Positions 34,088 to 43,143 of a stretch of 64,000 nucleotides of DNA are shown here, piece after piece; within the stretch, counting starts at the first letter, position 1, and every line of letters begins with the position of its first letter. The notes under the pieces are model-generated. The model saw nothing but the letters and a program-made list of their open reading frames with translations. It was not told the origin of the DNA and searched no databases. Location: positions 448,084 through 512,083 of the forward strand of contig JAUILU010000002.1 in assembly GCA_030432905.1 (NCBI GenBank). Reading direction: 5' to 3'. A program made the translations under genes and the position numbers. The stretch comes from Phycisphaerae bacterium. Its GTDB lineage: Bacteria > Planctomycetota > Phycisphaerae > Phycisphaerales > UBA1924.

Positions 34088-35320
34088 ATGAGTCCGAAGA
34101 TTCGTCTACTTATGTTGGCAGGTACCGCAGTTGCGGCATCCTCAGCAAACGCACAGAGCCTCGACCAGACCCGCGAGTACGCGGCTGAGGTTCTCGCCGA
34201 TGCACAGCATCGCACAAGCCTTCTGGGCGCCTCCGCCCGCAACGCCAACTTTGGCCTGACCTCGGCCAACGGCGATTCCACCCTGAACTTCAGCGGTGGT
34301 CATCAGTCCCGTTACACCTTCACCCTCCGCGACGACAACAGCGGCGCGCAGGACGAGATCGAATCAGGCTTCTCCAACGGCCTGACCCTCATCCAGCTCG
34401 ACGGCTCGGTCGTCAGCCCGGACACCACCTACGAAATCCAGATGTACGTCAACGACAGCGGCGGCTTCATGCTCCGCAACGCGTTCCTGCACCAGGACTT
34501 CGGCAACGGCACCAGCGGCTGGGTCGGTCAGTTCGTCGCCCCGGTTACCCGTGAGTCGATGCAGCAGGACCAGTTCCGCACTCAGCGCATCGAGCGCTCG
34601 GTCACCGATATGGTCTTCGGCGCTGGCGTCATCCAAGGTGTCGCACTTAGCCACACCGACAGCGAGAACACCTGGCGCGTCACCGGCTCGTTCAACGACG
34701 GTGCCGGCACCGCTAACACCGCCTACAACAGCCCGCTCGAAGCCGAGTTCGGCATCACCGTCCGCGGTGACTTCGCATTCGAGGGCACCGTTGATCCGTT
34801 CTACGACACCATCCGTAACTTCGGCACCGGTGGCGACGACGCCATGATCCTCGGTGGTTACTTCCACATCCAGCAGTCGGAAGACCCGAGCACCACGCTC
34901 ATCCAGGGCGGTGCCGACTTCCTCATGGCGAGCAAGGACGGCTGGAACGTCTACGCAGCCGGTCACCTCCGTGACTTCGATCCAGGGGGCGGCGCTGACA
35001 ACGTTCTCGACATGGGCCTGAACGTTCAGGGCGGTATGTTCATCGATGAGCAAACCGAAATCTTCGCTGGTTGGGACTGCGTCAACCCTGACTCGGATCG
35101 CCCGGGCGAAGCTGACCCGTTCAACACCATCACCGTTGGTGTCAACCACTTCCCGTTCGCGGGCAGCCAGGCCGTGAAGCTCTCCGGCGGCATCATCATC
35201 TTTGTTGATGCAACCACCGACTCCGGCGGCCTCGTCAGCCAGTCGACCGATGCCGGTCTGCTGACCGACACCGAAGGCGGCCAGGTCTCCATCATGGGCC
35301 AGGCTCAGGTCACCTTCTGA
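34088..35320 (+). CDS. Outer-membrane porin (OprP/O-like)
   Basis: 410 aa. A signal peptide (MSPKIRLLMLAGTAVAASSANAQ, cleavage after NAQ) is followed by alternating beta strands typical of a barrel, such as LTLIQLDGSVVSPDTTYEIQ and GWVGQFVAPVTRESMQQDQF. The segment SRYTFTLRDDN and the C-terminal VSIMGQAQVTF, ending in Phe, fit porins of the phosphate-selective type. The ATG at 34088 has AAGGAG nine bases upstream. Its place opposite phoB suggests phosphate control. A strong terminator follows. Codon use is markedly biased to GGC/ACC, as in highly expressed genes. Confidence 0.82.
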   Translation: MSPKIRLLMLAGTAVAASSANAQSLDQTREYAAEVLADAQHRTSLLGASARNANFGLTSANGDSTLNFSGGHQSRYTFTLRDDNSGAQDEIESGFSNGLTLIQLDGSVVSPDTTYEIQMYVNDSGGFMLRNAFLHQDFGNGTSGWVGQFVAPVTRESMQQDQFRTQRIERSVTDMVFGAGVIQGVALSHTDSENTWRVTGSFNDGAGTANTAYNSPLEAEFGITVRGDFAFEGTVDPFYDTIRNFGTGGDDAMILGGYFHIQQSEDPSTTLIQGGADFLMASKDGWNVYAAGHLRDFDPGGGADNVLDMGLNVQGGMFIDEQTEIFAGWDCVNPDSDRPGEADPFNTITVGVNHFPFAGSQAVKLSGGIIIFVDATTDSGGLVSQSTDAGLLTDTEGGQVSIMGQAQVTF

Positions 35321-35354
35321 TCAACCGATCAGATCTGATTCTCTGAATCAATCG

Positions 35355-35386
35355 CGGACCGGCTCGAAAGGGCCGGTCCGTTCTTT
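35355..35386 (+). terminator. Intrinsic terminator after the porin
   Basis: A 9-bp stem CGGACCGGC / GCCGGTCCG with an 8-base loop is followed by TTCTTTTTT. It is placed about 35 bases after the porin stop. Confidence 0.9.
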
Positions 35387-35458
35387 TTTCAGGAAACGCA
35401 CACAGCCCGCAGCGCGCACGCGGCCACCGCTCAATATTGCCAAGGAATTCTGCGGGGC

Positions 35459-37327
35459 TTACATGCGGTCGATGGTCTGGATGCCGAGGCAATCGAGCCC
35501 GTCGGCGAGCACACGAGAGGTTAGATCGCAGAGCCGAAGCCTGCTGAGCCTGACCTGCTCGTCCTCGGCGCGGAGCACCTGACACTTCTCGAAGAACCTG
35601 CTGAACGCGCCGGCGAGTTCGTAGAGATAGCCGCACATCCGGTGAGGCTCGAGCGTCCTCGCCACCGCCGCGACCGTCGATGGGTACCTCAGCAACGCGA
35701 GCGCCAGAGTCTTTTCTTCCGGCTCACGGATCAGAAGCTCGGCGGTCTCGAACCCGCCCGCGATGCCCTGGTCCTCGGCCTTGCGGAAGATGCTCCGGAT
35801 GCGGACGTATGCGAAAAGCAAGTAAGGCCCGGTGTTGCCCTCGAATGCGAGCATCCGGTCCCAGTCAAAGACGTAGTCCTTGATCCGGTCGCTCGAAAGA
35901 TCCGAGTACTTGAGCGCCGCGACCGCGACGGTTTCGGCGATGTTCGTCCGCTCGTCCGGGGTCAGATCGGGGTTTTTCTCTTCCGAGATCACCGCGGCTC
36001 TCTCGATGGCTTCATCGATCACATCACTCAGCTTGACGTTCTCGCCCGAGCGCGTCTTGAAAGGCCTGCCGTCGTCGCCCAGCACCATCCCGAACGGCGC
36101 GTGCTCGAGTGTCGAGTCGTGGTCTGCGCCGATCTTCCTTGCTAGCCCGGCTTTCTTTGCGGTTGCGAACACCTGCTTAAAGTGCAACGCCTGCCGCGCA
36201 TCGACACAGTACACGACGCGGTCGGCGCCAAGTTCCTGCACGCGCTTACGAACCGCAGCGAGGTCGGTCGTCGCGTAGAGATACCCGCCGTCGCTCTTGC
36301 GGACGAGCGTCGGGTCGAGCCCCTCGTTGCGGACGATGAGCGCGCCGTCGTCTTCTTCTGCGATCTTCTGCTCGACGAGCAAGTCAATGATGCCCGCAAG
36401 CTGATCGCGGAAGCTCGACTCGCCGGCGGTATCGCTGTCGGTGATGTCGGTGTGCAGCCGCTTGCAGGTGTTGATGCACGCGGTCATCGTGACGTCGTAC
36501 AGGCGCTGCCAGACCGCGATGGTTTCCTCGTCGCCGGACTGCAGTCTTACCAGCGTTTTCTTGGCGTTTTCGAGGTTTTCCGTCGCGCCGCGGATCTGCG
36601 CCGAAAGCTCGGCTTCGACCTTTGGCCCGAGCTGGAAACGCTCGGCGGCCTTCATGCCCTTGTTGTCGGGCGAGCTCTCTTCTTTGGCAACCTTGTACAG
36701 CCGGTCGAGGTCGTCCAGTGTCACCTTGTCCATATCGATCCGGCCAGCGGCGACTTCGCTCTGAAGTTTCGCGGTCACCATCGCGATGGGCAGGCCCCAG
36801 TCGCCGACATGGTTCTGCATGATGACGGTGTGGCCCATCTTCGCGAGCGTACGTGCCATGACGTCACCGATGACGGTCGAGCGGAGGTGCCCGATGTGCA
36901 TCTGCTTGGCGAGGTTCACGCCGCAAACATCGACAACGATCGTCTGCTGTTCTTCTGCTTTGACACCGAGGCCGGGCCGATCCAGTTCGGTCACGAGGCT
37001 CGCCAGCGATTCGGGGCGGAGCCTGACGTTGATGAACCCCGGCCCTGCGATCGAGTTCTCGTCCAAGGGTTCGGCGAGATCACCGAGCTCGAGATGCTCG
37101 GCGATCTTGTCCGCGATCTCGCGGGGTTTCATCCCGAGCTGCTTGGCAAGCGACATCGCCGCGTTGGATTGGTAGTCGCCGAACTTCGGGTTCTTGCTGG
37201 GCGTGATGAGCGGGTCGACACTTTCGGAGCCGAGCTGCTCCGGGAAAGCGTTCTGGATCGCGGCGACAAACCGCTCGCCGAGCATCTCAACCGGGTCCAG
37301 CCTCTGCGTTGTGTTGGTCGTTGTCAT
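35459..37327 (-). CDS. argS: Arginyl-tRNA synthetase
   Basis: Class I synthetase charging tRNA-Arg, 622 aa. The N-terminal Add-1 domain contains NPKFGDYQSNAAMSLAKQLG. The HIGH motif is MHIGHLRST (144-147). The KMSKS loop is degenerate (GRPFKTRSGENVKLSD), as in most ArgS. The C-terminal helical anticodon domain starts about residue 500 and ends in LDCLGIQTIDRM. The start at 37327 overlaps the upstream gene by 41 bases; an ATG at 37285, just after that gene's stop, is a possible alternative that trims 14 residues. Confidence 0.96.
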   Translation of the reverse strand: MTTTNTTQRLDPVEMLGERFVAAIQNAFPEQLGSESVDPLITPSKNPKFGDYQSNAAMSLAKQLGMKPREIADKIAEHLELGDLAEPLDENSIAGPGFINVRLRPESLASLVTELDRPGLGVKAEEQQTIVVDVCGVNLAKQMHIGHLRSTVIGDVMARTLAKMGHTVIMQNHVGDWGLPIAMVTAKLQSEVAAGRIDMDKVTLDDLDRLYKVAKEESSPDNKGMKAAERFQLGPKVEAELSAQIRGATENLENAKKTLVRLQSGDEETIAVWQRLYDVTMTACINTCKRLHTDITDSDTAGESSFRDQLAGIIDLLVEQKIAEEDDGALIVRNEGLDPTLVRKSDGGYLYATTDLAAVRKRVQELGADRVVYCVDARQALHFKQVFATAKKAGLARKIGADHDSTLEHAPFGMVLGDDGRPFKTRSGENVKLSDVIDEAIERAAVISEEKNPDLTPDERTNIAETVAVAALKYSDLSSDRIKDYVFDWDRMLAFEGNTGPYLLFAYVRIRSIFRKAEDQGIAGGFETAELLIREPEEKTLALALLRYPSTVAAVARTLEPHRMCGYLYELAGAFSRFFEKCQVLRAEDEQVRLSRLRLCDLTSRVLADGLDCLGIQTIDRM

Positions 37328-38204
37328 TGTGCTGCGATCCTAGCGGGGAAAGCCCGCCGAGCCGACGTTCGAGGTCCTCGATCACGCGGATCAGCGATGT
37401 CCCCGAGGTCAACGCCTGCGGATCATCAACCAGCAGCACGCGCCCCCGCCGCACCGCGGGGATGTCCAGCTTCGCAAGCACGCCCAGGTCCTCGTTGGTT
37501 GGGACCCAGCCATCGGCCAGCGTCGGCGTCCCGGGCTGGCGGGGCCTGATGAACACGATCACGCCCGGGTCGATCGCGAGCACATCCTCAGCGCCGAGCG
37601 GCATGTACGGCTTGCCCTTAGTGATCGCGGGCGTGTAGCCGAGGCGTTCGATGATCTGCTGGTGCGCCGAGCCGGGGCCGAGCACATCAACGGTGGGGGA
37701 GCTGTACATCACGACCAGCACGCCGCCGACGTCTTTGGTCACAGGCTCGCGCTGGCGGATCGCTTCTGCAAATCGTTCCGAGTGACCCGCGCCCGGCGCA
37801 AACTCGGATTCGAGCGCTTTGGCCGAGTCCAAGATGTCATCCAGCGACAGTGTCGAGATGTCGGTGATGCCAAAGCCGGATGATTGTGCGAGTTCTCTGA
37901 GCCGGGTTGGAATGTTCTGGCTCTCGGTCTGCACGATGACGTGCGTCGGCTTCAGTGAGATCAGCTTCTCGTAGTCGATGCCCGACTGATCGCCGACGGG
38001 CGGCACCGACTGATCCAACGCGCTGTCGTAGTTGTGCCTGCCGACGATGAGGTGCCCGCGTTCGAGCCCGACGAGGATGTTCGCCGCCGCGGGGCTGATC
38101 GCCGCGATGCGCACAACTTCAGAACGCGTGCGCTCGCGCGGTGCATCATCGGCGCAGCCCAAAAGTAGACCTAGCAGGGTGATAAAGTAGAACACGAACC
38201 GCAT
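37287..38204 (-). CDS. ABC-type metal/cobalamin substrate-binding lipoprotein (BtuF-like)
   Basis: 305 aa. The lipobox LLLGC places the lipidated Cys at about residue 17. The two-lobed TroA-type fold is marked by RIAAISPAAANILVGLERGH, YEKLISLKPTHVIVQTESQ and the long linker helix. These proteins deliver iron-siderophore, heme or vitamin B12 to an ABC importer. No permease or ATPase is adjacent; instead the gene sits between a BshC-like gene (9 bases upstream) and argS (overlap 41 bases). The ligand is undetermined. Confidence 0.82.
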   Translation of the reverse strand: MRFVFYFITLLGLLLGCADDAPRERTRSEVVRIAAISPAAANILVGLERGHLIVGRHNYDSALDQSVPPVGDQSGIDYEKLISLKPTHVIVQTESQNIPTRLRELAQSSGFGITDISTLSLDDILDSAKALESEFAPGAGHSERFAEAIRQREPVTKDVGGVLVVMYSSPTVDVLGPGSAHQQIIERLGYTPAITKGKPYMPLGAEDVLAIDPGVIVFIRPRQPGTPTLADGWVPTNEDLGVLAKLDIPAVRRGRVLLVDDPQALTSGTSLIRVIEDLERRLGGLSPLGSQHNDNDQHNAEAGPG

Positions 38205-38213
38205 GAATGTAGC

Positions 38214-39566
38214 TTACGCGATGAACTCGTCGGCGATGGATCGCCCGAGCTGCGCGAGTCGTTCTTTGCTGTGCAGCGCTGTTGACCATGTTCGGTCGGT
38301 TCTTAGACGGTACTCGGCTGCCCTCTGCTCGAGTTTGTCAGCCGAGTCACGGAGTTGGCTGAGATCCTCGGCGTGGGTTTGCCTCATGCCTTCGAGCATG
38401 CGTTGGAGTTCGTGGTACTTCGCGTTGCGCTCAGCGCTGCGCCTTGGTAGCGTCTGAATCTCGGCGACCAACTCGCGCTTCGTTTGTTGAAGCTCGTTTT
38501 CACCAAGCAGCGCCGGCTCGTGCTTCGCGTGGTGCGCGTGCCATCGCGACTGTCGCGCTTCGTGCTGGCTGACGACGCCTTGGTTATCGAAATCCAAGAG
38601 CAGCGTCGCCGACGCGGTGGTAAACGGCGCAAGCTCCGCGTTCATGATCGGCGCCAGCCACGCGTCGTTGATAGGTTCGTAGTCGCGCCCGCCTGTGCCG
38701 TGGATAAAGAGGTCGCAGCCGGCAAGCCGCATCAAGCCCGTCATGAGCATGCCCCCGGGCAAGAGAGGCTCGGTCCCTCGCGCATCGCCCGCGCGTGCGC
38801 GCTGGCGCCGGTCCCGGTCGTCGATGCGCCACATCGGCAGATCCTCGTTCGGGATCGAGAGCTGCGCCACGCCCGAGCCCTGCGTCTGCTCAACCGCGTC
38901 GTTGAACGACCCGGCAAACCCGCCCGGATCGTCGGCGGCCATCGCCCTGACGGTATCAAACAACTCGGTGTCGGCGATCTCGCTCGCGTACACAATCTTT
39001 GGAATGGTGACCAGCCCGTCCAGCAGATCGAATATCGCGCGTGTGACCTGCTTTGCCGCCGATGCTTCGCCGCTGTGCGCCGCGAGCGCCGCGTGGATGG
39101 CTTCGAGCCGCGCCGCGATTTCTTTGGTTGCCGGGCGCGCGCCGTCAGCAAACGTAAGATCGGCGGGTGTGACCGCATCCGTAAACCCAGTGGGCTTAGT
39201 CACACCACGCTTCACCGGCGGCACAAAGTCCAGCGTCACATCGTGCATCGGGCCGTTGCCGGTCCGCACTGGCACACGCATCGAGAGCGCATCGTTTGTG
39301 TCCGTATCGACAACCAGCCAGACAAGCTCGGCGCCGGCTTGCCCGGCGAGCGTGCCCGCAGCGAACAGCTTGGCCAAAATCCCCGGGTGCCAGAGTTGCG
39401 CCTGGTGACCCGACATCACGATTGGTTTGGTCGTCGAGAGCCCGAGTTGTTCACGGAAACGGATCGCGGCTTCGCTTGTGTTCGGTTCGGTCAGCAGCCC
39501 AAGCCAGGCGCTCGCGTCTGGCTCGAGATGGATCGCACACTCGCATTGAGCCGCGGGTGTGCTCAC
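38214..39566 (-). CDS. BshC-like protein (possible cysteine-adding enzyme)
   Basis: 450 aa. The N-terminal motif KPIVMSGHQAQLWHPGILAK (about residues 48-67) resembles the TGQQAGL...GPLYT region of bacillithiol synthase BshC, and the C-terminal third is a long coiled coil (SADKLEQRAAEYRL), as in BshC. Other parts are poorly matched, so the assignment is tentative. The GTG at 39566 is chosen because it overlaps the upstream glycosyltransferase stop as GTGA; the longer frame runs into that gene. It is in one operon with GT2, the BtuF-like gene and argS. Confidence 0.5.
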   Translation of the reverse strand: MSTPAAQCECAIHLEPDASAWLGLLTEPNTSEAAIRFREQLGLSTTKPIVMSGHQAQLWHPGILAKLFAAGTLAGQAGAELVWLVVDTDTNDALSMRVPVRTGNGPMHDVTLDFVPPVKRGVTKPTGFTDAVTPADLTFADGARPATKEIAARLEAIHAALAAHSGEASAAKQVTRAIFDLLDGLVTIPKIVYASEIADTELFDTVRAMAADDPGGFAGSFNDAVEQTQGSGVAQLSIPNEDLPMWRIDDRDRRQRARAGDARGTEPLLPGGMLMTGLMRLAGCDLFIHGTGGRDYEPINDAWLAPIMNAELAPFTTASATLLLDFDNQGVVSQHEARQSRWHAHHAKHEPALLGENELQQTKRELVAEIQTLPRRSAERNAKYHELQRMLEGMRQTHAEDLSQLRDSADKLEQRAAEYRLRTDRTWSTALHSKERLAQLGRSIADEFIA

Positions 39567-40324
39567 GAACCGCAGCACTCTTTCTCTGCAACATCCGCCA
39601 GCGCTGACGCGGGCAGCCTCTTGGCGCACCTCTGAAGCTCGCAGTGCAGCACCCGGCGGTAGTGCGCCAGACGGACCTCCCGGTCGTCGAGCGGCCCGCC
39701 GAAGCTGCGCGTCATGTCGTTGTAGATCAGCTTGATCGGGACTTCTTCGATCGACAGCCCCGCGGCGACGGCCTGCACCCAGAACTGCATCGGGAACGCG
39801 TAGCCGTTCTCGTCGAGCCGCATGCCCGCCAGCGCGCCCACACGGTACGCCTTGAAGCCGCAGAACGCGTCGGTGAGCGAAAGCCCGAGCCTCGCGTTGA
39901 GTTCGTCGGTGATGATGCCGTTGACCGCCCTCCGGTCCGGCGGGGGCGACCCGATCGAGGCCTGCTCGCTCTGCGGTATGAGGTACCGCGAGCCGCTGAT
40001 GATGTCGGCCCGGTTCTGCCTGGCTGCCTCAAGAAAGTCGGGGATCGACGCCGGCTCGTGCTGCTCGTCGCAGTCCATCGTGATGACCCAGTCGAACCCA
40101 TCGACCGCTGCCCAGCGGAACGCGTCCAGAAGCGAGTGGCCGTAGCCCCGGTTCGTCGAGTGGCGGATCACCTCGACCGGGAAGTTGGCAAGGAGCTGAG
40201 GCGTGGCGTCGGACGAGCCGTCATCGATGACAAGCACATGCTCGGCGTGCTCGCGGACCCGCTCAAGCACGGTCGCGACGTACTTCTGTTCGTTGTAGAC
40301 GGGGATAGCCACCAGTGTTCGCAT
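39563..40324 (-). CDS. Glycosyltransferase family 2
   Basis: 253 aa GT-A fold glycosyltransferase. VAIPVYNEQKYVATVL starts the domain, DDGSSDA (34-40) binds the nucleotide, and MDCDEQHEP supplies the metal-binding DxD-like Asp84-Asp86. Polyprenyl-phosphate-mannose-synthase-like members have this layout (GSRYL, AFCGFKAYR). No membrane helix is seen. The ATG at 40324 has AGGAG eight bases upstream. It heads an operon continuing with BshC-like, BtuF-like and argS genes. Confidence 0.88.
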   Translation of the reverse strand: MRTLVAIPVYNEQKYVATVLERVREHAEHVLVIDDGSSDATPQLLANFPVEVIRHSTNRGYGHSLLDAFRWAAVDGFDWVITMDCDEQHEPASIPDFLEAARQNRADIISGSRYLIPQSEQASIGSPPPDRRAVNGIITDELNARLGLSLTDAFCGFKAYRVGALAGMRLDENGYAFPMQFWVQAVAAGLSIEEVPIKLIYNDMTRSFGGPLDDREVRLAHYRRVLHCELQRCAKRLPASALADVAEKECCGS

Positions 40325-40437
40325 CGCCGCTCTCCTGCCCATAGCGGGCTATCAGACTCTATGGGCCGATCGTGCGAGGGGTTCAACCGCCGACCATAAC
40401 CTAAGATTCCCGTGAATCCGACCTTCGGACCCGATTT

Positions 40438-40806
40438 CTATTCCGCCGCGACGCAGGCTTGGCTCTTTGCTTCTTCGCCGAGTTGTCGCTGTTTGAACGC
40501 TTTGCCCCACGCCTGCATCGCTACGAGCACGGGCTCAAGTGATCGCCCAAATTCCGTGACCTCGTACTCCACGCGCGGCGGGACCTCGGCAAAGACGTGC
40601 CGATCGATGACGCCGTCGGCCTCGAGCTCACGCAGCTGGAGTGTGATCATCCGCTCGGTCGCGTTGGGCGTCAGTCGCTTGAGCTCGCCGAACCGCTTCC
40701 GTCCCGAGAGCAGGTGACAAACAAGGATCGGCTTCCACCGCCCACCAATCACGCTCAGTGTGGCCTCAACATCGCAGCCCGTTTTCCAGTTGTAGTTCCG
40801 CGCCAT
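40438..40806 (-). CDS. HxlR-type transcriptional regulator
   Basis: 122 aa winged-helix regulator. The N-terminal Cys11 in KTGCDVEATLSVIGGRWKP is the conserved redox-sensing Cys of many HxlR proteins. The core is ILVCHLLSGRKRFGELKRL with TERMITLQLRELEADGVIDR, then the wing (VEYEVTEFGRSLEPVL). It is divergent from a quinone-reductase-like gene, 121 bases away, the common layout for electrophile-sensing HxlR/YodB-type regulators and their targets. Confidence 0.9.
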   Translation of the reverse strand: MARNYNWKTGCDVEATLSVIGGRWKPILVCHLLSGRKRFGELKRLTPNATERMITLQLRELEADGVIDRHVFAEVPPRVEYEVTEFGRSLEPVLVAMQAWGKAFKQRQLGEEAKSQACVAAE

Positions 40807-40927
40807 GTGTGGGTCCTGGGCTAACTTTCTTCATACTTACATTTTTGTGGGTACTTGTCGAGATGTCAGTGTAGGCGTAGGTTCCCGTGTTTCCCAGCCG
40901 TGGCACACAAATCCAAGGAGCCAATCT
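40807..40927. promoter_or_regulatory. Divergent control region of the HxlR/MDR pair
   Basis: 121 bases shared by the two start regions. It contains TACTT twice (40834 and 40852), a third ACTT near 40824, and the near-palindrome CATACTTAC. HxlR regulators bind short TACT/AGTA-type repeats. AAGGAG at 40915-40920 is the ribosome site of the plus-strand gene. Confidence 0.35.
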
Positions 40928-41917
40928 ATGAAAGCCATGCTCATCAAATCGCTCGGCGAGGGCGCCGTCTTCGAGGCCGCCGAGCTTCCTGCCCCCGAGA
41001 TCAAACCCGGGCATGTCTTGATCCGGATTCAGGCTTCGAGTGTGAACACGGTTGACACCATGATCCGCAAGATGGGCAAAGACCTGCCGCTCTCGCCCGA
41101 AACCCCGGCGATCCTCGGCATGGACCTGGCAGGGACGGTCGAGGCGGTCGGCGAAGGGGTCGAGGGCTTTGCGGTTGGTGACGAGGTCTTCGGCTGCGCG
41201 GGCGGGCTTGCGGACCTGCCGGGCACACTCGCCGACTACATCGTCGCCGACGCGAACCTCATTGCTCACAAACCCAAGTCGCTCACGATGCGTGAAGCTG
41301 CGGCTCTGCCGCTCGTGGGCATCACCGCCTACGAGGGACTCACACGTGCCGGCATCGCACAGGGCCAGCGGGTGCTCGTTCACGGCGGCTCGGGCGGCGT
41401 CGGGCATGTTGCACTCCAACTCGCAAAGCACTTCGGCGCCGACGTCTACTCAACCGGCGGCGGCGATGCGCAGCTCACGCTCATCAAAGAACTTGGCGCG
41501 ACACCCATCAACTACAAGACCGAGACCGTCGAGCAGTATGTCACCAAACACACCGGCGGCGCCGGTTTTGATCTGGTCTTCGACTCAGTCGGCGGCGCCA
41601 ACATGCTCAACTCGTTCGAAGCCGCGGCTCTCAACGCGCAGATTGCAACGACCGTCTCGCTCTGCGAGCTGGACCTCATGCTCGCGCACTTCAAGGGCTT
41701 GTCGCTGCACGTTGTGTTCATGCTGATCCCGATGCTGCACAACCACAAGCGCGAAACGCACGCCGAGATTCTCAAGCGGCTTGCCGAGATCGTCGACTCG
41801 GGTGGTTTGACCCCGGTAATCGACGAGACACGTTTCTCGCTCGAGCAAGCAGGCGAGGCGCACGCTCGGCTCGAAAGCGGGCAAGCGATGGGCAAGGTCG
41901 TGATCGAGAACGAGTGA
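40928..41917 (+). CDS. Zinc-independent MDR-family quinone/alcohol oxidoreductase
   Basis: 329 aa medium-chain dehydrogenase. An N-terminal GroES-like domain (about residues 1-120, GMDLAGTVEAVGEGVEGF) and a Rossmann NADPH domain with VLVHGGSGGVGHVALQLAKHF. It lacks the catalytic zinc ligands, so it is of the quinone-oxidoreductase type (QOR/YhdH-like). The AAGGAG 7 bases before the ATG fixes the start; a longer frame begins inside the control region. It is divergent from HxlR and likely detoxifies quinones or reactive aldehydes under that regulator. Confidence 0.9.
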   Translation: MKAMLIKSLGEGAVFEAAELPAPEIKPGHVLIRIQASSVNTVDTMIRKMGKDLPLSPETPAILGMDLAGTVEAVGEGVEGFAVGDEVFGCAGGLADLPGTLADYIVADANLIAHKPKSLTMREAAALPLVGITAYEGLTRAGIAQGQRVLVHGGSGGVGHVALQLAKHFGADVYSTGGGDAQLTLIKELGATPINYKTETVEQYVTKHTGGAGFDLVFDSVGGANMLNSFEAAALNAQIATTVSLCELDLMLAHFKGLSLHVVFMLIPMLHNHKRETHAEILKRLAEIVDSGGLTPVIDETRFSLEQAGEAHARLESGQAMGKVVIENE

Positions 41918-41945
41918 TTGCCGGCTCACGCGTGCGTTGCGCGGT

Positions 41946-43079
41946 TCAAAACAGCTTCATCTGCCCGCTCAGATCAGGCCTGACAAAGTGTGCGCCAGAG
42001 AGCGGCTTGATGTTGCGGTTCAGGCCGTACTTCCGCGTGAAGATGTCGAAGATCTGCGAGAGCTGCATCGGCATCGCGCCGGTGCCCCGGCCCCGGGCGG
42101 TGTTTGCGTTGTAGAGCTTGCCGCCGCGGGTCTGGCGGATCATCGACTCCACTTTCTTCGCGCGCGACGGGTGAACCGAGCGCTCGAGCCAATCGAGAAA
42201 CAGATCCTTCACCTGGTAGGGCAGGCGCAGCAGCACCCACGACGCGCGCCTTGCGCCCGCTTTCGCCGCGGCTTCGAGAATCTGAGGCAGCTCTGTGTCC
42301 GTCAGGCCCGGGATCACCGGTGCCACATTGACCGCGACCGGGATACCCGCGGCGGTCAGCTCGCGGATCGCGCGAAGCCGACCAGCCGGCGAGCTGGCGC
42401 GCGGCTCGAGCTTCTGAGCCAATTCGCTGTCCAGCGTCACGATCGTAATAATCACCATCCCCGCGTTCTTCTGGGCGAGCTTCGACCACAGATCAACATC
42501 GCGCAGCACCAGCGCGCTCTTGGTCATCGTCGAGACAGGCTGGTGGTGCTCCGCCATCACCTCGAGGCACTGCCTCGCGATGCGCATCGTGTGCTCGATC
42601 GGCTGGTAGATGTCCGTGATCGCGGACATAACGATCGGCTCGGGCCGCCAGCCCGGGGCGGCGAGTTCCTTTAAGAGCAGCTTCGGCGCATCGGGCTTGG
42701 CGATGAGCTTTGTCTCGAAGTCCAGCCCGCAGCTGAGCCCGAGGTACTCGTGGTAGGGGCGGGCGAAGCAGTAGATACAGCCGTGCTCGCAGCCACGGTA
42801 CGGGTTGAGCGTCCAGTCGAAGGGGACGTCGGAGGTCGAGACGACCCTGTTGATGATCTTCTTGGTTCGGTCGCGGAAGACCTGCCGCTCGACGCGGTTC
42901 TTCTTGCCGCCCTCTTCCTCGCGCTCGACCCATTGGCGGTCGAGTTCCTCGCCGAGGATGTGCAGGCGGATGTCCTCGAACCGGTTCCCCGGGTTCAGAC
43001 CGGCCCCGCGTCTGTGCGCCGGGCCGCCGCGGAGCGCATCGCGGAACGAATAGTCGTGATCGAAACTGTGCTCGCCCAT
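41946..43079 (-). CDS. PA0069-family radical SAM protein (SplB-like)
   Basis: 377 aa. The radical SAM cluster motif is CEHGCIYCFARP (Cys97, Cys101, Cys104). TLNPYRGCEHGC and HEYLGLSCGLDFETKL are typical of the PA0069/Rv2578c group, distantly related to spore photoproduct lyase; the reaction is unknown. The ATG at 43079 (MGEHSFDHDYSF) gives the usual start, and the longer frame adds an unusual basic leader. The C-terminus lacks the DNA-binding residues of SplB. It follows the unknown gene at 43144 on the same strand. Confidence 0.88.
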   Translation of the reverse strand: MGEHSFDHDYSFRDALRGGPAHRRGAGLNPGNRFEDIRLHILGEELDRQWVEREEEGGKKNRVERQVFRDRTKKIINRVVSTSDVPFDWTLNPYRGCEHGCIYCFARPYHEYLGLSCGLDFETKLIAKPDAPKLLLKELAAPGWRPEPIVMSAITDIYQPIEHTMRIARQCLEVMAEHHQPVSTMTKSALVLRDVDLWSKLAQKNAGMVIITIVTLDSELAQKLEPRASSPAGRLRAIRELTAAGIPVAVNVAPVIPGLTDTELPQILEAAAKAGARRASWVLLRLPYQVKDLFLDWLERSVHPSRAKKVESMIRQTRGGKLYNANTARGRGTGAMPMQLSQIFDIFTRKYGLNRNIKPLSGAHFVRPDLSGQMKLF

Positions 43080-43143
43080 TCCAAACACAATACGAACAAA
43101 ATGCGGTGTGTCAATGGGACAGCCGGCAGGTGAAGCAGAATGT

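Noticed and set aside
41946..43079. Spore photoproduct lyase (SplB)
   Set aside because: The overall layout is the PA0069 group; no sporulation context and the start and end differ from SplB.
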